A stretch of 64,000 bases of DNA from Candidatus Latescibacterota bacterium (GCA_011772205.1 WVZY01000077.1:17868-81867); one strand, 5' to 3'; numbered from the stretch's first letter, positions 35,944-45,500 are shown. The notes: a model not told the origin generated them from the sequence alone. Made by a program: numbers and translations.

Positions 35944-36969
35944 TTAAAGTAGGCGTGGAGTTCCATCAGTTGAAGTGGCGGATAGGCCAAGGTGGGACAG
36001 TGCCAGCGGTGTTGCTACACGGCCCCGGGAAGTCCGCTTGATGAAGCCGCTTTGGATGAGAAATGGTTCGTACACATCCTCGATCGTCTCGGATTCTTCA
36101 GAAACGGCAATGGCAAGCGAATTGATCCCGACCGGCCCGCCCCCGAATTTCTCGATGATCGAAACGAGGATCCGCCGATCCATTTCATCCAGTCCCTTTT
36201 CATCGACTTTGAGTCTTCCCAGAGCGTAATCGGCTGCGCTCCGGTCTATTGAACCGGCTCCTTCGACCTGGGCAAAATCACGCGCTCGTTTGAGAAGGCG
36301 GTTGGCCACTCTGGGGGTCCCGCGCGAGCGCCGGGCGATTTCTTCGGCTCCATCATCGCTGATCTCGATATTGAGAAGCCTGGCAGACCTGATAACGATC
36401 GATTTAAGTTCATCCGGCGTGTAGAAATCCAGTCTGAAGACCACGCCAAACCGCTCGCGCATGGGTGCGGTGATCATGCCCGCGCGTGTGGTGGCCCCGA
36501 CGAGAGTGAACGGCTCGAGATTCAGGGTGTAATGACGGGCGTTCGGCCCTTTATCTACCACGAGATCGCATTTCAAATCATCCATCGCTTGATAGAGATG
36601 TTCTTCGAGGATGCGCGGGAGACGATGGACTTCATCTATAAAAACCACTTGTTGGCGCTCCACATGGCTCAAAACACCGAGAAGTTCCGCCGAATTTTGG
36701 AACGCTGCACCGGACGTGACCTTGATGGGAACATCCAACTCGTTGGCGACAATGTGCGCGAGTGTGGTCTTCCCCAGCCCGGGCGGTCCGTACAGAAGAA
36801 CATGGTCGAGCGGTTCCCGCCGTTCTTTGGCCGCTTGTATGAACACTCTGAGATTCGCTTTGATCTCGGTCTGGCCGACGAATTCATCGATGCGTTTCGG
36901 CCTGAGCAAGGCCTCGCTTTTCACATCTTCCGAAGACGGCATTGGGCTGGTGATTCTCTCTCGTGTCAT
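35944..36969 (-). CDS. ruvB: Holliday junction branch migration helicase RuvB
   Basis: The 341-residue AAA+ ATPase has LRPKRIDEFVGQ, Walker A GPPGLGKTTLAHIVA, Walker B VFIDEVHRL, sensor and arginine-finger region GATTRAGMITAPMRERFG, and the winged-helix end GFIKRTSRGRVATPLA. It drives branch migration of Holliday junctions with RuvA. Confidence 0.97.
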   Translation of the reverse strand: MTRERITSPMPSSEDVKSEALLRPKRIDEFVGQTEIKANLRVFIQAAKERREPLDHVLLYGPPGLGKTTLAHIVANELDVPIKVTSGAAFQNSAELLGVLSHVERQQVVFIDEVHRLPRILEEHLYQAMDDLKCDLVVDKGPNARHYTLNLEPFTLVGATTRAGMITAPMRERFGVVFRLDFYTPDELKSIVIRSARLLNIEISDDGAEEIARRSRGTPRVANRLLKRARDFAQVEGAGSIDRSAADYALGRLKVDEKGLDEMDRRILVSIIEKFGGGPVGINSLAIAVSEESETIEDVYEPFLIQSGFIKRTSRGRVATPLALSHLGLSATSTDGTPRLL

Positions 36970-37033
36970 TCGATCCTTTCGTTTACATCATGGGCGCACA
37001 TCTGCCTCTGCTGCGCTCACCGCGGTCGAGACT

Positions 37034-37624
37034 TCACAGGCTCCCGGCATATTTCAGCGCTTCGCGGACCATTTTTTCCACATCCTGGCTGTCCTGGCTC
37101 TTCCAGTTGATCTTTTCGATCGCGCGCTCCGCGGACAAACGTGTCATACCAAGGGACGTGAGGGCAAGAATAACTTCTTCGCGCATATCATCCGAAGGCG
37201 CCGCCTCTTGGGGAGCTTCGATAAAATCCTCGAGCTTCCCACCAAGCTCCATGACCAGGCGCTCAGCCGTTTTCTTGCCAAGACCGGGCAGGCTCTTCAA
37301 AAACGCCACTTCACCTCGCTTGATCGCTGCAACGAGCCGATCACCGGTGTGAGCCCCAAACATACCGAGAGCGATTTTGGGCCCAATGCCCGACACTTCG
37401 ATCAAACGAGTGAACAGCTCCCGTTCTTCGCGCCGGAGGAAACCGAAGAGGGTGAGCCGATCTTCGCGAACGTATAGAAAGGTATGAAAAGAAACATCCG
37501 GATCCCCCACGCGAAGCTCGATGGCATCTTTCTCCGGAACGTGTAGCTCATAGCCAATGCCTCCGACATCCAGAATACAAATCGGCTCTTTGGATAACAG
37601 CTTCCCCTGGAGATGAGCGATCAT
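37034..37624 (-). CDS. ruvA: Holliday junction DNA helicase subunit RuvA
   Basis: The 196-residue protein begins MIAHLQGKLLSKEP and has the OB-fold, the helix-hairpin-helix pairs (SGIGPKIALGMFG, LPGLGKKTAERLVMEL) and a C-terminal RuvB-binding domain. It holds the four-way junction flat for RuvB. The ATG at 37624 overlaps the ruvC stop in ATGA; the frame stays open four codons further back, but the overlap start fits the family. Confidence 0.96.
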   Translation of the reverse strand: MIAHLQGKLLSKEPICILDVGGIGYELHVPEKDAIELRVGDPDVSFHTFLYVREDRLTLFGFLRREERELFTRLIEVSGIGPKIALGMFGAHTGDRLVAAIKRGEVAFLKSLPGLGKKTAERLVMELGGKLEDFIEAPQEAAPSDDMREEVILALTSLGMTRLSAERAIEKINWKSQDSQDVEKMVREALKYAGSL

Positions 37625-38109
37625 TTTCCCTCCCATTCTCGCCGCCGAAAAGCGTGACAGATTGCCACCGCAAGCGCATCGGATTCATCCGTGTTCGCCG
37701 GCGGTTCGCTGAGGCCAAGCAGCTTCTTCAACATGAAGCTCACCTGGGATTTGTGCGCGGCGCCGCTGCCGGTCACTGCCTGCTTCACCTCTCTGGGCGA
37801 GTATTCGTGTATGGGAACATTGGCAATGCTCGCAGCCAGGATGGCAGCCCCCCTCGCTTCTCCAAGAACGAGGGCGCTCTTGGGATTTTTGCTATAAAAA
37901 ACATCTTCTATCGCAAAATGAGTCGGGGAAAAGCTCTCTACGATGCGGCTCAGATCGAGAAAAATCACCTTTATCCGTTCGTATCTGCATATGTTTCTCC
38001 CCATCGCTATCACGCCGGATGCGATGTATTCGATATTATCTTCCTCTTCTTTGATAATACCGTACCCGGTGGTGGCGCTTCCAGGATCTACGCCCAATAT
38101 TGTGTACAT
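37621..38109 (-). CDS. ruvC: Holliday junction resolvase RuvC
   Basis: The 162-residue nuclease has ILGVDPGSATTGYGI with the first catalytic Asp, AIEDVFYSKNPKSALVLGEA with the Glu, and the C-terminal acidic cluster ANTDESDALAVAICHA. It cuts Holliday junctions made by RecA-dependent recombination. It precedes ruvA and ruvB in the standard operon order. Confidence 0.97.
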   Translation of the reverse strand: MYTILGVDPGSATTGYGIIKEEEDNIEYIASGVIAMGRNICRYERIKVIFLDLSRIVESFSPTHFAIEDVFYSKNPKSALVLGEARGAAILAASIANVPIHEYSPREVKQAVTGSGAAHKSQVSFMLKKLLGLSEPPANTDESDALAVAICHAFRRREWEGK

Positions 38110-38153
38110 GCCAAGCCACCTTGCGGTCGAGGTGTCGGGCCAGCGGTTCGCCG

Positions 38154-38897
38154 CTAGCCCTGTTGGAGTATTTCATCAGGAATATCGAAGTTGGCGCTAA
38201 CACGCTGAACGTCGTCGAGCTCTTCCAGAGATTCCATTATTTTCAATACCTGTTTGGCGGGATCGCCTTCCACCTTGATGATGGATTTCGGAATCTTCTG
38301 GATCTCCGCATTTTGATAAGGAACATGAGAATCTCTCAGTGACTTGCAGACCGCTTCGAAATTGGACTGTGAGGTCATGACCTGAAAGCCGTCTTCATCT
38401 TCCTTTACATCTTCAGCGCCCGCCTCGATTGCCACTTCGAAAAGCGTTTCTTCATCGACTTGTTTCCTGCTCACCCAAACGACGCCTTTGGTCTCGAAAA
38501 GCCAGGCGACGCAACCACTCTCTCCGAGGTTGCCATTATGCTTCGACAGGACGTGTCTCACCTCGGATGTGGTGCGGTTCTTGTTGTCCGTGAGGGTTTC
38601 TATGAGCAACGCCACCCCTTTGGGTCCATATCCTTCATAGGTGATTTCCTCGAAATGCACGCCTTCGATCTCGCCCGTTCCTTTCTTTATCGCCCGCTGA
38701 ATGTTATCCTGCGGCATGTTGTTGTCCTTGGCCGTTTGAATCGCCAACCGCAATCTCGCATTCGCCATGGGATCCCCACCACCCTGCCTCGCCGCCACAG
38801 TGATCTCACGGATCAAGCGAGTGAAGAGCTTTCCTCGTGCGATGTCCGTTTTTTGCTTTTTGCGTTTGATCTGGGCCCACTTGGAATGGCCCGCCAT
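38154..38897 (-). CDS. yebC: YebC/PmpR family regulator (TACO1-like)
   Basis: The 247-residue protein begins AGHSKWAQIKRKKQKTDIAR, the family hallmark, and carries GGGDPMANARLRLAIQTAK, then EGYGPKGVALLIETLTDN. Such proteins act as transcription regulators in some species and assist translation of proline-rich stretches in others. The product here is full-length. The yebC-ruvCAB order is highly conserved. Confidence 0.95.
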   Translation of the reverse strand: MAGHSKWAQIKRKKQKTDIARGKLFTRLIREITVAARQGGGDPMANARLRLAIQTAKDNNMPQDNIQRAIKKGTGEIEGVHFEEITYEGYGPKGVALLIETLTDNKNRTTSEVRHVLSKHNGNLGESGCVAWLFETKGVVWVSRKQVDEETLFEVAIEAGAEDVKEDEDGFQVMTSQSNFEAVCKSLRDSHVPYQNAEIQKIPKSIIKVEGDPAKQVLKIMESLEELDDVQRVSANFDIPDEILQQG

Positions 38898-38909
38898 GAC
38901 TATGACTCC

Positions 38910-40985
38910 CTACTGCTTCTCTTCTTTTTCTTTCTTGACTTCTTCGATGATCTTCTGAGCGATATCGTGCGGCACCTCTTCGTAGTGGGAAAACTCCCTC
39001 TTGTGGGTGCCGCGGCCCTGGGTCAACGAGCGGAGGTGGGTGGAATATCGGTAGAGTTCCGAGAGAGGCACCTGGGCCTTGACCACATTGAATCTGCCCT
39101 CCGGATCCATACCCTGGATCTTTCCCCTGCGCCCGCTGAGATCGCCCATCACATCTCCCATGAAATCCTCCGGAACCTTGACTTCCACGTTCATGATCGG
39201 TTCGAGAAGAACCGGTTTGGCCTGTTGAGTAGCCTTTTTGAATGCCATGGATCCGGCCGTCTTGAACGCCTGCTCCGAGGAATCCACACTGTGGTAGCTA
39301 CCGTCATAGAGCGTCGCCTTGAGGTCCACAACTGGAAATTTGGCGATTACGCCCTCGCTCATGGCGGCAACGATACCCTTTTCCACTGCGGGGATGAATT
39401 TCCCCGGAACAACGCCGCCGACGATCGCATTTACGAATTCGAAATCACTGCCGCGCGGCAGCGGCTCGAGTTTCAGCCACACATCCCCGTACTGACCGCG
39501 TCCTCCCGTTTGCTTTTTGTACTTACCTTGGGCTTCTGCGACCGCCGTAATGGTTTCTTTATACGGCACCTTGGGCCGCTTGAGCTGCACTTCGACGCCG
39601 AACCGCTTCTTCAACCGTCCGATGATCACTTCCAGATGCAGCTCACCCTGGCCCGAAATCAATGTCTGTCTCACTTCGTTGTCCACCTTCACTTCGAAGG
39701 TCGGATCCTCCTCCTTGAGACGGCTCAATCCCATGCTGATCTTTTCTTCGTCGCCCTTTGCCAATCCGGAGATCGCCGTGAAGATCGACGGCCTGGGAAG
39801 AACCGTTGGGGCAAACCGCACTGGAGCATTCTTAGCGCAGAGCGTATCCCCAACTTTCGTATTCTTGAGCTTGACTACCGCTCCCATATCTCCGGCCGCA
39901 AGGTGGTTCACCTCCGTCCTGTTCTTCCCCTGTATCAGGAACAGCTGGCCCAAGCGCTCCGTCGTTTCCCGGTTGGGATTGTAGATGTCTTTGCCGCTGT
40001 CGACCGATCCACGGTACATTCGAATGTACAGCATATCTCCCACGTGGGATTCGGAAACGTTTTTGAAAACGCTAACAGCGGCAGGGCCGTCGCTTTCTCC
40101 CTTTATTTCCATCTCGCCGTCAACTGCTTTTCTCGGTCGCTTATCGGGTGGAGGCACGAGATCAATGATTCCCTGGAGGAGCTGAGGGATACCAATGTTC
40201 TTGACGGCGGAAACGCAAAAGACCGGATACATCTCTCCGTTGGAAACCTCCGCAGACAAACCCTGGACGAGTTCTTCTTTGGTTAGAGACTCGCTCTCGA
40301 GATATTTCTCCATCAGCTCTTCGCTGGTCTCAGCGGCCGTCTCCAGGAGTTCATGTCGCCACTCGGACGCTTTATCCTTCACGTCATCCGGAATATCCAC
40401 CTCATTCGACGTGCCCCTGCCGTCCGTGGAGTACTCGAATCCTTTCCCCTGGAGAAGATCTACGACACCCTTGAAGGATTCTCCCTCGCCGATCGGAAGC
40501 TGTACAGGGAGCACCTTGTTGCCGAAGTGTTCTCTTAGCTGTGCGATGCAATTGTTGAAGTCAGCGTGTTCTTTATCCATCTTGTTGATGCAGAACAACG
40601 TGGGAAGATTTCGATCCCTAACATAGGTCCAGATCTTTTCGGTACCGACTTCCACGCCGCCATCCGCACGTATGGGGATCAGGCATCCCTCGACTACATC
40701 GAGCGCGCACAAAACTTCACCGACAAAATCTTCGTAACCCGGCGTATCCAGGATATTGATTTTGTTCCCTTGAAATTCCCCGAAAGCCAATCCTGTCTGA
40801 ATCGAGATCTGCCTTTCAACTTCATCCGGGTTGGCGTCCATTACCGTATTTCCATCCTCGACCCGCCCAATCCGGTTGATGACGCCCGTCGTGTACAGTA
40901 TCGCTTCGGACAGCGCGGTTTTTCCCGTATCTTGGTGCGCGGCCAGCGCGATATTTCGAATTTTGTCCGGACTGTATTCTTTCAC
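38910..40985 (-). CDS. fusA2: EF-G-like translational GTPase (EF-G2 type)
   Basis: The 691-residue protein has all five EF-G domains, but the P-loop reads AHQDTGKTALSE (about residues 16-27) instead of the AHIDAGKTT of canonical EF-G. G3 is DTPGYEDFVGEV and G4 NKMDKEHADF. This pattern is that of EF-G2/EF-G-like paralogs, which lack full translocation activity in the species studied and may act in recycling or stress. Domain IV has GGRGQYGDVWLKLEP. It heads the yebC-ruv operon under a strong promoter. A canonical fusA with rpsL/rpsG should exist elsewhere in the genome. Confidence 0.88.
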   Translation of the reverse strand: MKEYSPDKIRNIALAAHQDTGKTALSEAILYTTGVINRIGRVEDGNTVMDANPDEVERQISIQTGLAFGEFQGNKINILDTPGYEDFVGEVLCALDVVEGCLIPIRADGGVEVGTEKIWTYVRDRNLPTLFCINKMDKEHADFNNCIAQLREHFGNKVLPVQLPIGEGESFKGVVDLLQGKGFEYSTDGRGTSNEVDIPDDVKDKASEWRHELLETAAETSEELMEKYLESESLTKEELVQGLSAEVSNGEMYPVFCVSAVKNIGIPQLLQGIIDLVPPPDKRPRKAVDGEMEIKGESDGPAAVSVFKNVSESHVGDMLYIRMYRGSVDSGKDIYNPNRETTERLGQLFLIQGKNRTEVNHLAAGDMGAVVKLKNTKVGDTLCAKNAPVRFAPTVLPRPSIFTAISGLAKGDEEKISMGLSRLKEEDPTFEVKVDNEVRQTLISGQGELHLEVIIGRLKKRFGVEVQLKRPKVPYKETITAVAEAQGKYKKQTGGRGQYGDVWLKLEPLPRGSDFEFVNAIVGGVVPGKFIPAVEKGIVAAMSEGVIAKFPVVDLKATLYDGSYHSVDSSEQAFKTAGSMAFKKATQQAKPVLLEPIMNVEVKVPEDFMGDVMGDLSGRRGKIQGMDPEGRFNVVKAQVPLSELYRYSTHLRSLTQGRGTHKREFSHYEEVPHDIAQKIIEEVKKEKEEKQ

Positions 40986-41048
40986 AATATTCCTCCTATG
41001 AACGACTTCATTGACCCACTAAGGGCGTAGCTCATGATTTCAGTGGGG

Positions 41049-41078
41049 ATTGTAGCACTCGGATAACCGGATTGTCAA
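41049..41078 (-). promoter_or_regulatory. strong sigma-70-like promoter of the EF-G2/yebC/ruv operon
   Basis: Minus-strand TTGACA (41078-41073, perfect), 18-nt spacer, TACAAT (41054-41049, five of six). The start codon of the GTPase gene is about 60 nt downstream. Confidence 0.8.
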
Positions 41079-41092
41079 CGTCGCCAGAGCCG

Positions 41093-41803
41093 TCAGGCGC
41101 CACCCAAAGCCCTTCCCAGTGCGATCATTACTACACTGATCAACCACAAGGGGACCACACACCAAATTGCCTGATTGCGAGTCATTTTGAAGACCTGCAC
41201 CAAACCCATCCCAACGATAACGAGCGCCCAGATTGCGAATAAATCGAGGCTTCTGAAGCATGCACCCAAGAATTTGTTTTCCGGAGGTGCAAGGAAGCCC
41301 AGACCAAAGGAGAACGCAGCATCTTGAGTCGTGCGGATCGTTTCTATCCCTTTGACATAAACCACGATCAAAACGGAGAGCAAGTACCCGACATTGGCCA
41401 CAATTGACGAGTAAAGATAGATCGTGAAGAAACGCTTGAAGTTCGCGTTGGTAGCGAGAATGCTAACAAGAACGTAGCCAATCAGTGCAGTGATAAGAGC
41501 CGTTACCAAGACAGCAATTGGAGCAACCACGATTCCGAACGTCGCGAAGCGTTCAAAACTCTCTATTCCCTGTTCGAGTGTCTCCTCGGGAAGGTTTCTA
41601 GGATTGAGAAGCATAATGGCTCTTTGAACCGGAATGGATATATAGGCAACGATGAGATTGATCACACCAAGCCAGATATAAGGCTGCCACCATCCGACCG
41701 CGCCCCTTTCGATGTCCTCAAAAACCCGGCTCGGAGAATAGAAGATCCAAGAAAATCTACTGAAGAATCCCCCAACACCTCCGCTTTCCACCTCATTGTT
41801 CAT
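41093..41803 (-). CDS. Yip1-family multi-pass membrane protein
   Basis: The 236-residue protein begins MNNEVESGGVGGFFSRFSWIFYSPSRVFEDIERG, a stretch with the SPSRVFEDI signature of bacterial YIP1-domain proteins. Five or so membrane helices follow (one near 37-57, a long pair near 88-135, then 150-170, 190-210 and 215-235). Function in bacteria is not known; in eukaryotes related proteins take part in membrane traffic. ATG 41803 has AGGAGG 7 nt upstream; the open frame extends 32 codons further but with no binding site. The gene is alone, with 108 nt before the EF-G2 gene. Confidence 0.75.
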   Translation of the reverse strand: MNNEVESGGVGGFFSRFSWIFYSPSRVFEDIERGAVGWWQPYIWLGVINLIVAYISIPVQRAIMLLNPRNLPEETLEQGIESFERFATFGIVVAPIAVLVTALITALIGYVLVSILATNANFKRFFTIYLYSSIVANVGYLLSVLIVVYVKGIETIRTTQDAAFSFGLGFLAPPENKFLGACFRSLDLFAIWALVIVGMGLVQVFKMTRNQAIWCVVPLWLISVVMIALGRALGGA

Positions 41804-41938
41804 CTCGCGCCTCCTTTTATGAAACCTGTTACGCCCGGAATCTGCCGGGAGACGGAACGGCCGGTGCTTCACTGTTTCGCCGACGATTGGACGACACATC
41901 AGCAGATCAGATCCCGGTGTCCCAAATGTACTGGCTAT

Positions 41939-43087
41939 CTAACGAGCTGTCATTAATTTGTTCACTCGCTGCCAAAATGTTTCCGCGATGTTGTCCCAGT
42001 CGTTTTGCCTGGCAATCTCTCGCGCCGGCTTGGAAATCTCGTGGTTCTCATCGCCGGCTAACGAGCGTGCCACCGCCTCACATGCCGTTACAAATGGCTC
42101 CCCTGGTTCTGCAGCCTGGACCACATCCGGATAAATCCGAACTTCTTCAGAGAATCGGGTCGTAACCACCGGAAGGCCGGCGGCGAGATATTCGTACAAC
42201 TTGTTTGGATTCACTCCTTTCGTCAGATCGTTGTAGCGAAACGGGATCAACGCGATGTGGTACTGCCGAAGAAGCTGCGGGACTTCGCTATAGGCCACCG
42301 GTTCGGAGCGCGCAACATTTTGGAGTGCCGCCAGCCGGGCAACTTCCGCTTCAGCACCATGAAGTACCGGGCCAACAAGGGCTATTTCCCATTCGGGATG
42401 GCGCTCGGCAAGCAGCTGAATGCTGTCGAAGTCGACCCACGGGGCGAGTGCGCCAATGTAGATGATCCGTACCTTGGTGAGATCCGCTGGGAGAAGCGGC
42501 TCGGCTTGGCCGGTTTGAAACCGCGCAAAGTCCACGCCATTCCCAAGATATTCGACTCCCGCATCACTGCCCCTGGCATCCGAGACGCTGGAAACCAATG
42601 CTTTCGACGATGCAAACACGGCATCAGCTTTCCTGCTCGCTTCCCTGAAGTAGATTTCGCTCCAGGATGGCATCCCGGGAAACGACGCGTGCGCATCGTT
42701 ACAGTCATAGAGAAGGAAGCGTCCCCTTGTACGTGATGCCACCCGAATCGAATAAATGTTCGAAAGGATTTTTCCGAGGTTGTCCCTGTCGAATCCAAGC
42801 TTGGCGATGAGCCGCGCAACCTCAAACCGGGCAACTCGGTCCACGGCGTACCGAAAGATCGGCTGGTCCAAAGCGATACGCCCCATGCCGCTGGGGACTG
42901 ATTTGATAAACGGAACGGTGGCGCAAAAAATATCGCCTTCCCGGCGCACAGAGAAGCGATTCCTTCTCCCTTTTACGTACGGTTCGAGATAGAGCAGGCG
43001 TATATCCCCCGGCTTCCGGTGGATGATCTGCTGCTTTCGGGTCTTGAGGTAATCCCACTTGATTTCTGCAAACCAAACGATATCCAT
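41939..43087 (-). CDS. GT4-type glycosyltransferase
   Basis: The 382-residue protein has a two-domain GT-B layout. The C-terminal domain contains VRIIYIGALAPWVDFDSIQL and the donor-site end PNKLYEYLAAGLPVVTTRFS with the glutamate of the E-x7-E type, typical of GT4 and TuaH-like enzymes. The N-terminal half has KWDYLKTRKQQIIHRKP and FLLYDCNDAHASFPG. It should transfer a sugar to an exopolysaccharide or lipid-linked acceptor at the cytosolic face of the membrane. ATG 43087 follows AGGAG by 7 nt. It is divergent from the GT4 gene at 43197. Confidence 0.82.
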   Translation of the reverse strand: MDIVWFAEIKWDYLKTRKQQIIHRKPGDIRLLYLEPYVKGRRNRFSVRREGDIFCATVPFIKSVPSGMGRIALDQPIFRYAVDRVARFEVARLIAKLGFDRDNLGKILSNIYSIRVASRTRGRFLLYDCNDAHASFPGMPSWSEIYFREASRKADAVFASSKALVSSVSDARGSDAGVEYLGNGVDFARFQTGQAEPLLPADLTKVRIIYIGALAPWVDFDSIQLLAERHPEWEIALVGPVLHGAEAEVARLAALQNVARSEPVAYSEVPQLLRQYHIALIPFRYNDLTKGVNPNKLYEYLAAGLPVVTTRFSEEVRIYPDVVQAAEPGEPFVTACEAVARSLAGDENHEISKPAREIARQNDWDNIAETFWQRVNKLMTAR

Positions 43088-43196
43088 TACGATGCTCCTG
43101 GATGTCGGCAAAATGTACCACGATATGGGATGCTCCCCAAGAGTTTTATGGAACGACAGCGGGATGATCGCTTATAGTGGACAGCGTGAATGGTCC

Positions 43197-44312
43197 ATGA
43201 AACCCGAATCTTTTAGAATAGCCTATCTGATCGATGATCTCTCATTCGGCGGCGCACAGAAACAGCTGGCACTGATCGTCGAAGCGCTCCCCGAGCCATT
43301 CGTCCCTTTGGTATGCTGCCTCTCCGAGTCGACAAGCCCGTTTGGAAAGATCCTGGTGAACCAGGGAGTCGAAGTTCTCTCTTTCCGGAGAAGATCACAT
43401 TTCGATCTACTTCGCCTGATATCCGTAACCCGAACCCTCGCACGCTACGATGTGGACATCATCCAAGGGTTCCTCGACGCTTCGAGCGCCTATGCGTACC
43501 TTGCAGGCTGGATGCTCCGCAAACCAACGGTGCTCACTCTCAGAAGTGATCGGATTTCACTCAAAGGCCTGCGGGGGCACCTCCTCCATGCCATGTACAA
43601 ACGTGCCGCCAAGGTCATGGTCAACTCAAAGGCCGGGGAGACATACCTGCTGAACTACGCCGGGCTGGCGAGAGACAAAGTCGAATTGATACGTAATTGG
43701 TTCCCCCCAGGCGGCATTCCACCGCGCCGAGAAGTATCGGACCGGCATGAAGAAGCGGATAAGGAGGAGATAATTGGTTACGTGGGGAGGTTCTCAACAC
43801 TCAAACGGCTCGATATGCTGATCCACGCCTTTCGCAAGGTCTCCCAGTCGCGGCCAGATGCAAAGCTTGTCCTCATCGGACAGGGAGAGGTGCGTGATGA
43901 CCTCGAAACACTGCGCCAAGAGCTTGGGCTCACAGAGAGCGTTGACATTCGAGAGCCGGTCATCGATGTCATCGACGCAATGAAGCGTTTTTCCTGTTTT
44001 GTCCTTTCCTCCTCTTACGAGGGCCTTCCCAACGTGGTGATCGAAGCGCTCGCCGCCGGGATTCCCGTTGTAGCCGGTTCTATTGGGGATGTAAGGGATT
44101 TGGTGATCAATGGCCGGACGGGCGTGCTCGTCGAGGAAATCACGCCGGATACTCTAGCGGATGCCATATCAAAGGTGCTCTCCGATCCAGCACTGGCAGA
44201 ATCTGCAAAACGCGAAGGGCCGCGTCTCGTCAGCGAACACTTCTCGATCGACGCCTGTGTGAAGAAGCTGCTCACAATGTATGAGGGACTTCTCGGTGCA
44301 AAGAGCCCTTGA
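43197..44312 (+). CDS. GT4-type glycosyltransferase
   Basis: The 371-residue protein has the GT-B glycine loop (YLIDDLSFGGAQKQL) at the N-terminus and the donor-binding SYEGLPNVVIEALAAGIPVV with the EX7E motif in the C-terminal domain. It belongs to the GT4 family, like many capsule and O-antigen transferases. The start is ATG 43197; the frame is open to 43059 but that part overlaps the promoter region of the divergent gene, and no good binding site precedes any of the candidate starts. The gene ends 30 nt before a bidirectional terminator. Confidence 0.85.
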   Translation: MKPESFRIAYLIDDLSFGGAQKQLALIVEALPEPFVPLVCCLSESTSPFGKILVNQGVEVLSFRRRSHFDLLRLISVTRTLARYDVDIIQGFLDASSAYAYLAGWMLRKPTVLTLRSDRISLKGLRGHLLHAMYKRAAKVMVNSKAGETYLLNYAGLARDKVELIRNWFPPGGIPPRREVSDRHEEADKEEIIGYVGRFSTLKRLDMLIHAFRKVSQSRPDAKLVLIGQGEVRDDLETLRQELGLTESVDIREPVIDVIDAMKRFSCFVLSSSYEGLPNVVIEALAAGIPVVAGSIGDVRDLVINGRTGVLVEEITPDTLADAISKVLSDPALAESAKREGPRLVSEHFSIDACVKKLLTMYEGLLGAKSP

Positions 44313-44343
44313 CACCGATCGAGAGAATGTCTACGACTTAAAA

Positions 44344-44369
44344 AAACGGGGCGTCGAAGCGCCCCGTTT
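44344..44369. terminator. bidirectional rho-independent terminator
   Basis: The arms AAACGGGGCG and CGCCCCGTTT are perfectly complementary (10 bp) around the loop TCGAAG. On the minus strand seven T follow. It separates the converging GT4 gene (plus) and the double-PDZ gene (minus). Confidence 0.9.
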
Positions 44370-44390
44370 CGTCACGGGCCTCTTTCCAGA

Positions 44391-45500
44391 TCAATCCTCC
44401 TCATCCTCGAGATCTTTCAGCTTGTCTTTGATCTCTTCCCTGAGTTCTTCTAAAGCTTTTTTGAGCTCACGAAGCTCCGCGCGGATATCATTCCGCTCCA
44501 GCCGTAGTTTTTTGCGTGATTCCCTGAGCTTATCCCTCATCTTCGCCCAATCTTCCTTGTCAAACTCGAGGGATTTCTCCCAGCCTTTGATGAACGGTCC
44601 GGTTGTACATCGATCCATGTACCACTCGAAGTGCTCGCCTTCTTGCATTTCTCCGGTGAGCGTCATTTTTTTGCCGTGGCGGACAACCGTCAACTCGAAT
44701 TCCTCTCCCCCTTCCAACTCCCCGACTGCTTCGATGAGTTCATCGGCCGAGCGGACCTTTTGATCATCCAACTGGACAATCACGTCACCGGCTTTAACAC
44801 CCGCTTCCTCCGCGGGAGAATCCTCGTTCACTCCGAGTACGAGGACGCCCTCTCCTTCCACGATATCAAAATAGGAGGCCAGGTCTTCGTTCTCGAGGTC
44901 CTCGATCCTCACTCCCAGCCGTCCTTTCGAGCTCATAATGGTGAAGATATGCCCGGGCTCCGAGATATGGAGCTTGCCGATTTTGGGGACCTTCACCTCT
45001 GGGATGTCGATTGCAAACTCCTCCGGTCTTTCTCCAATGATGACGGTGACAACCTTTGAATCATCCTCGCGTATCACCTTGATCTTGACTTTTTCACCGA
45101 CCTTGGATTCGGCGACGAGCCTGGCGAGTTCCCCGGTCGAATCGACCTTTTTGCTATCGTATTCAACGATGACGTCGCCATTCTCCAGACCGGCTTCTTC
45201 CGCTGGGCTGTCATCGAACACCTCGTTTATCAGGACGCCTCTCTTGATCTTGAGATCGAGGCCTTCGATAATCTCGTCGGTCAGCTCCTGCATCGTGATG
45301 CCGAGAAAGCCCTTTCCACTTACTTTCTTCTCCTTCTTTTTCAAAGCATCCGCATCCTGCGCCGCGAGGGCCAGCATGGCCATGCTGACGACTGCGACAA
45401 GCATGAGCGCGACCGGGCTGCGGATGAGTCCTGGACGAAGGCTCCGTTTGAAGATCTTTTCCATCCTTCTTGGACTAAATCCGTCCTTCCCTCCTTTCAT
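44391..45500 (-). CDS. secreted or membrane-anchored double-PDZ domain protein
   Basis: The protein (369 residues from ATG 45500, or 357 from ATG 45464) has an N-terminal hydrophobic segment that may be a signal peptide or anchor (PVALMLVAVVSMAMLALAA). Two PDZ domains follow, the first with GFLGITMQELTDEI and DDSPAEEAGLENGDVIVEYD, the second with RLGVRIEDL and EDSPAEEAGVKAGDVIVQLD. The C-terminal 70 residues are a highly charged coiled coil (KLRLERNDIRAELRELKKAL). There is no serine-protease domain, so it is not a DegP. It probably binds C-termini in the periplasm. Neither start has a well-placed binding site. A terminator lies just downstream. Confidence 0.82.
   Translation of the reverse strand: MKGGKDGFSPRRMEKIFKRSLRPGLIRSPVALMLVAVVSMAMLALAAQDADALKKKEKKVSGKGFLGITMQELTDEIIEGLDLKIKRGVLINEVFDDSPAEEAGLENGDVIVEYDSKKVDSTGELARLVAESKVGEKVKIKVIREDDSKVVTVIIGERPEEFAIDIPEVKVPKIGKLHISEPGHIFTIMSSKGRLGVRIEDLENEDLASYFDIVEGEGVLVLGVNEDSPAEEAGVKAGDVIVQLDDQKVRSADELIEAVGELEGGEEFELTVVRHGKKMTLTGEMQEGEHFEWYMDRCTTGPFIKGWEKSLEFDKEDWAKMRDKLRESRKKLRLERNDIRAELRELKKALEELREEIKDKLKDLEDEED

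Noticed and set aside
38460..40286. A 608-codon plus-strand frame opposite the EF-G-like gene.
   Set aside because: It mirrors a strongly conserved GTPase gene and has low-complexity, histidine- and arginine-rich composition typical of antisense frames.
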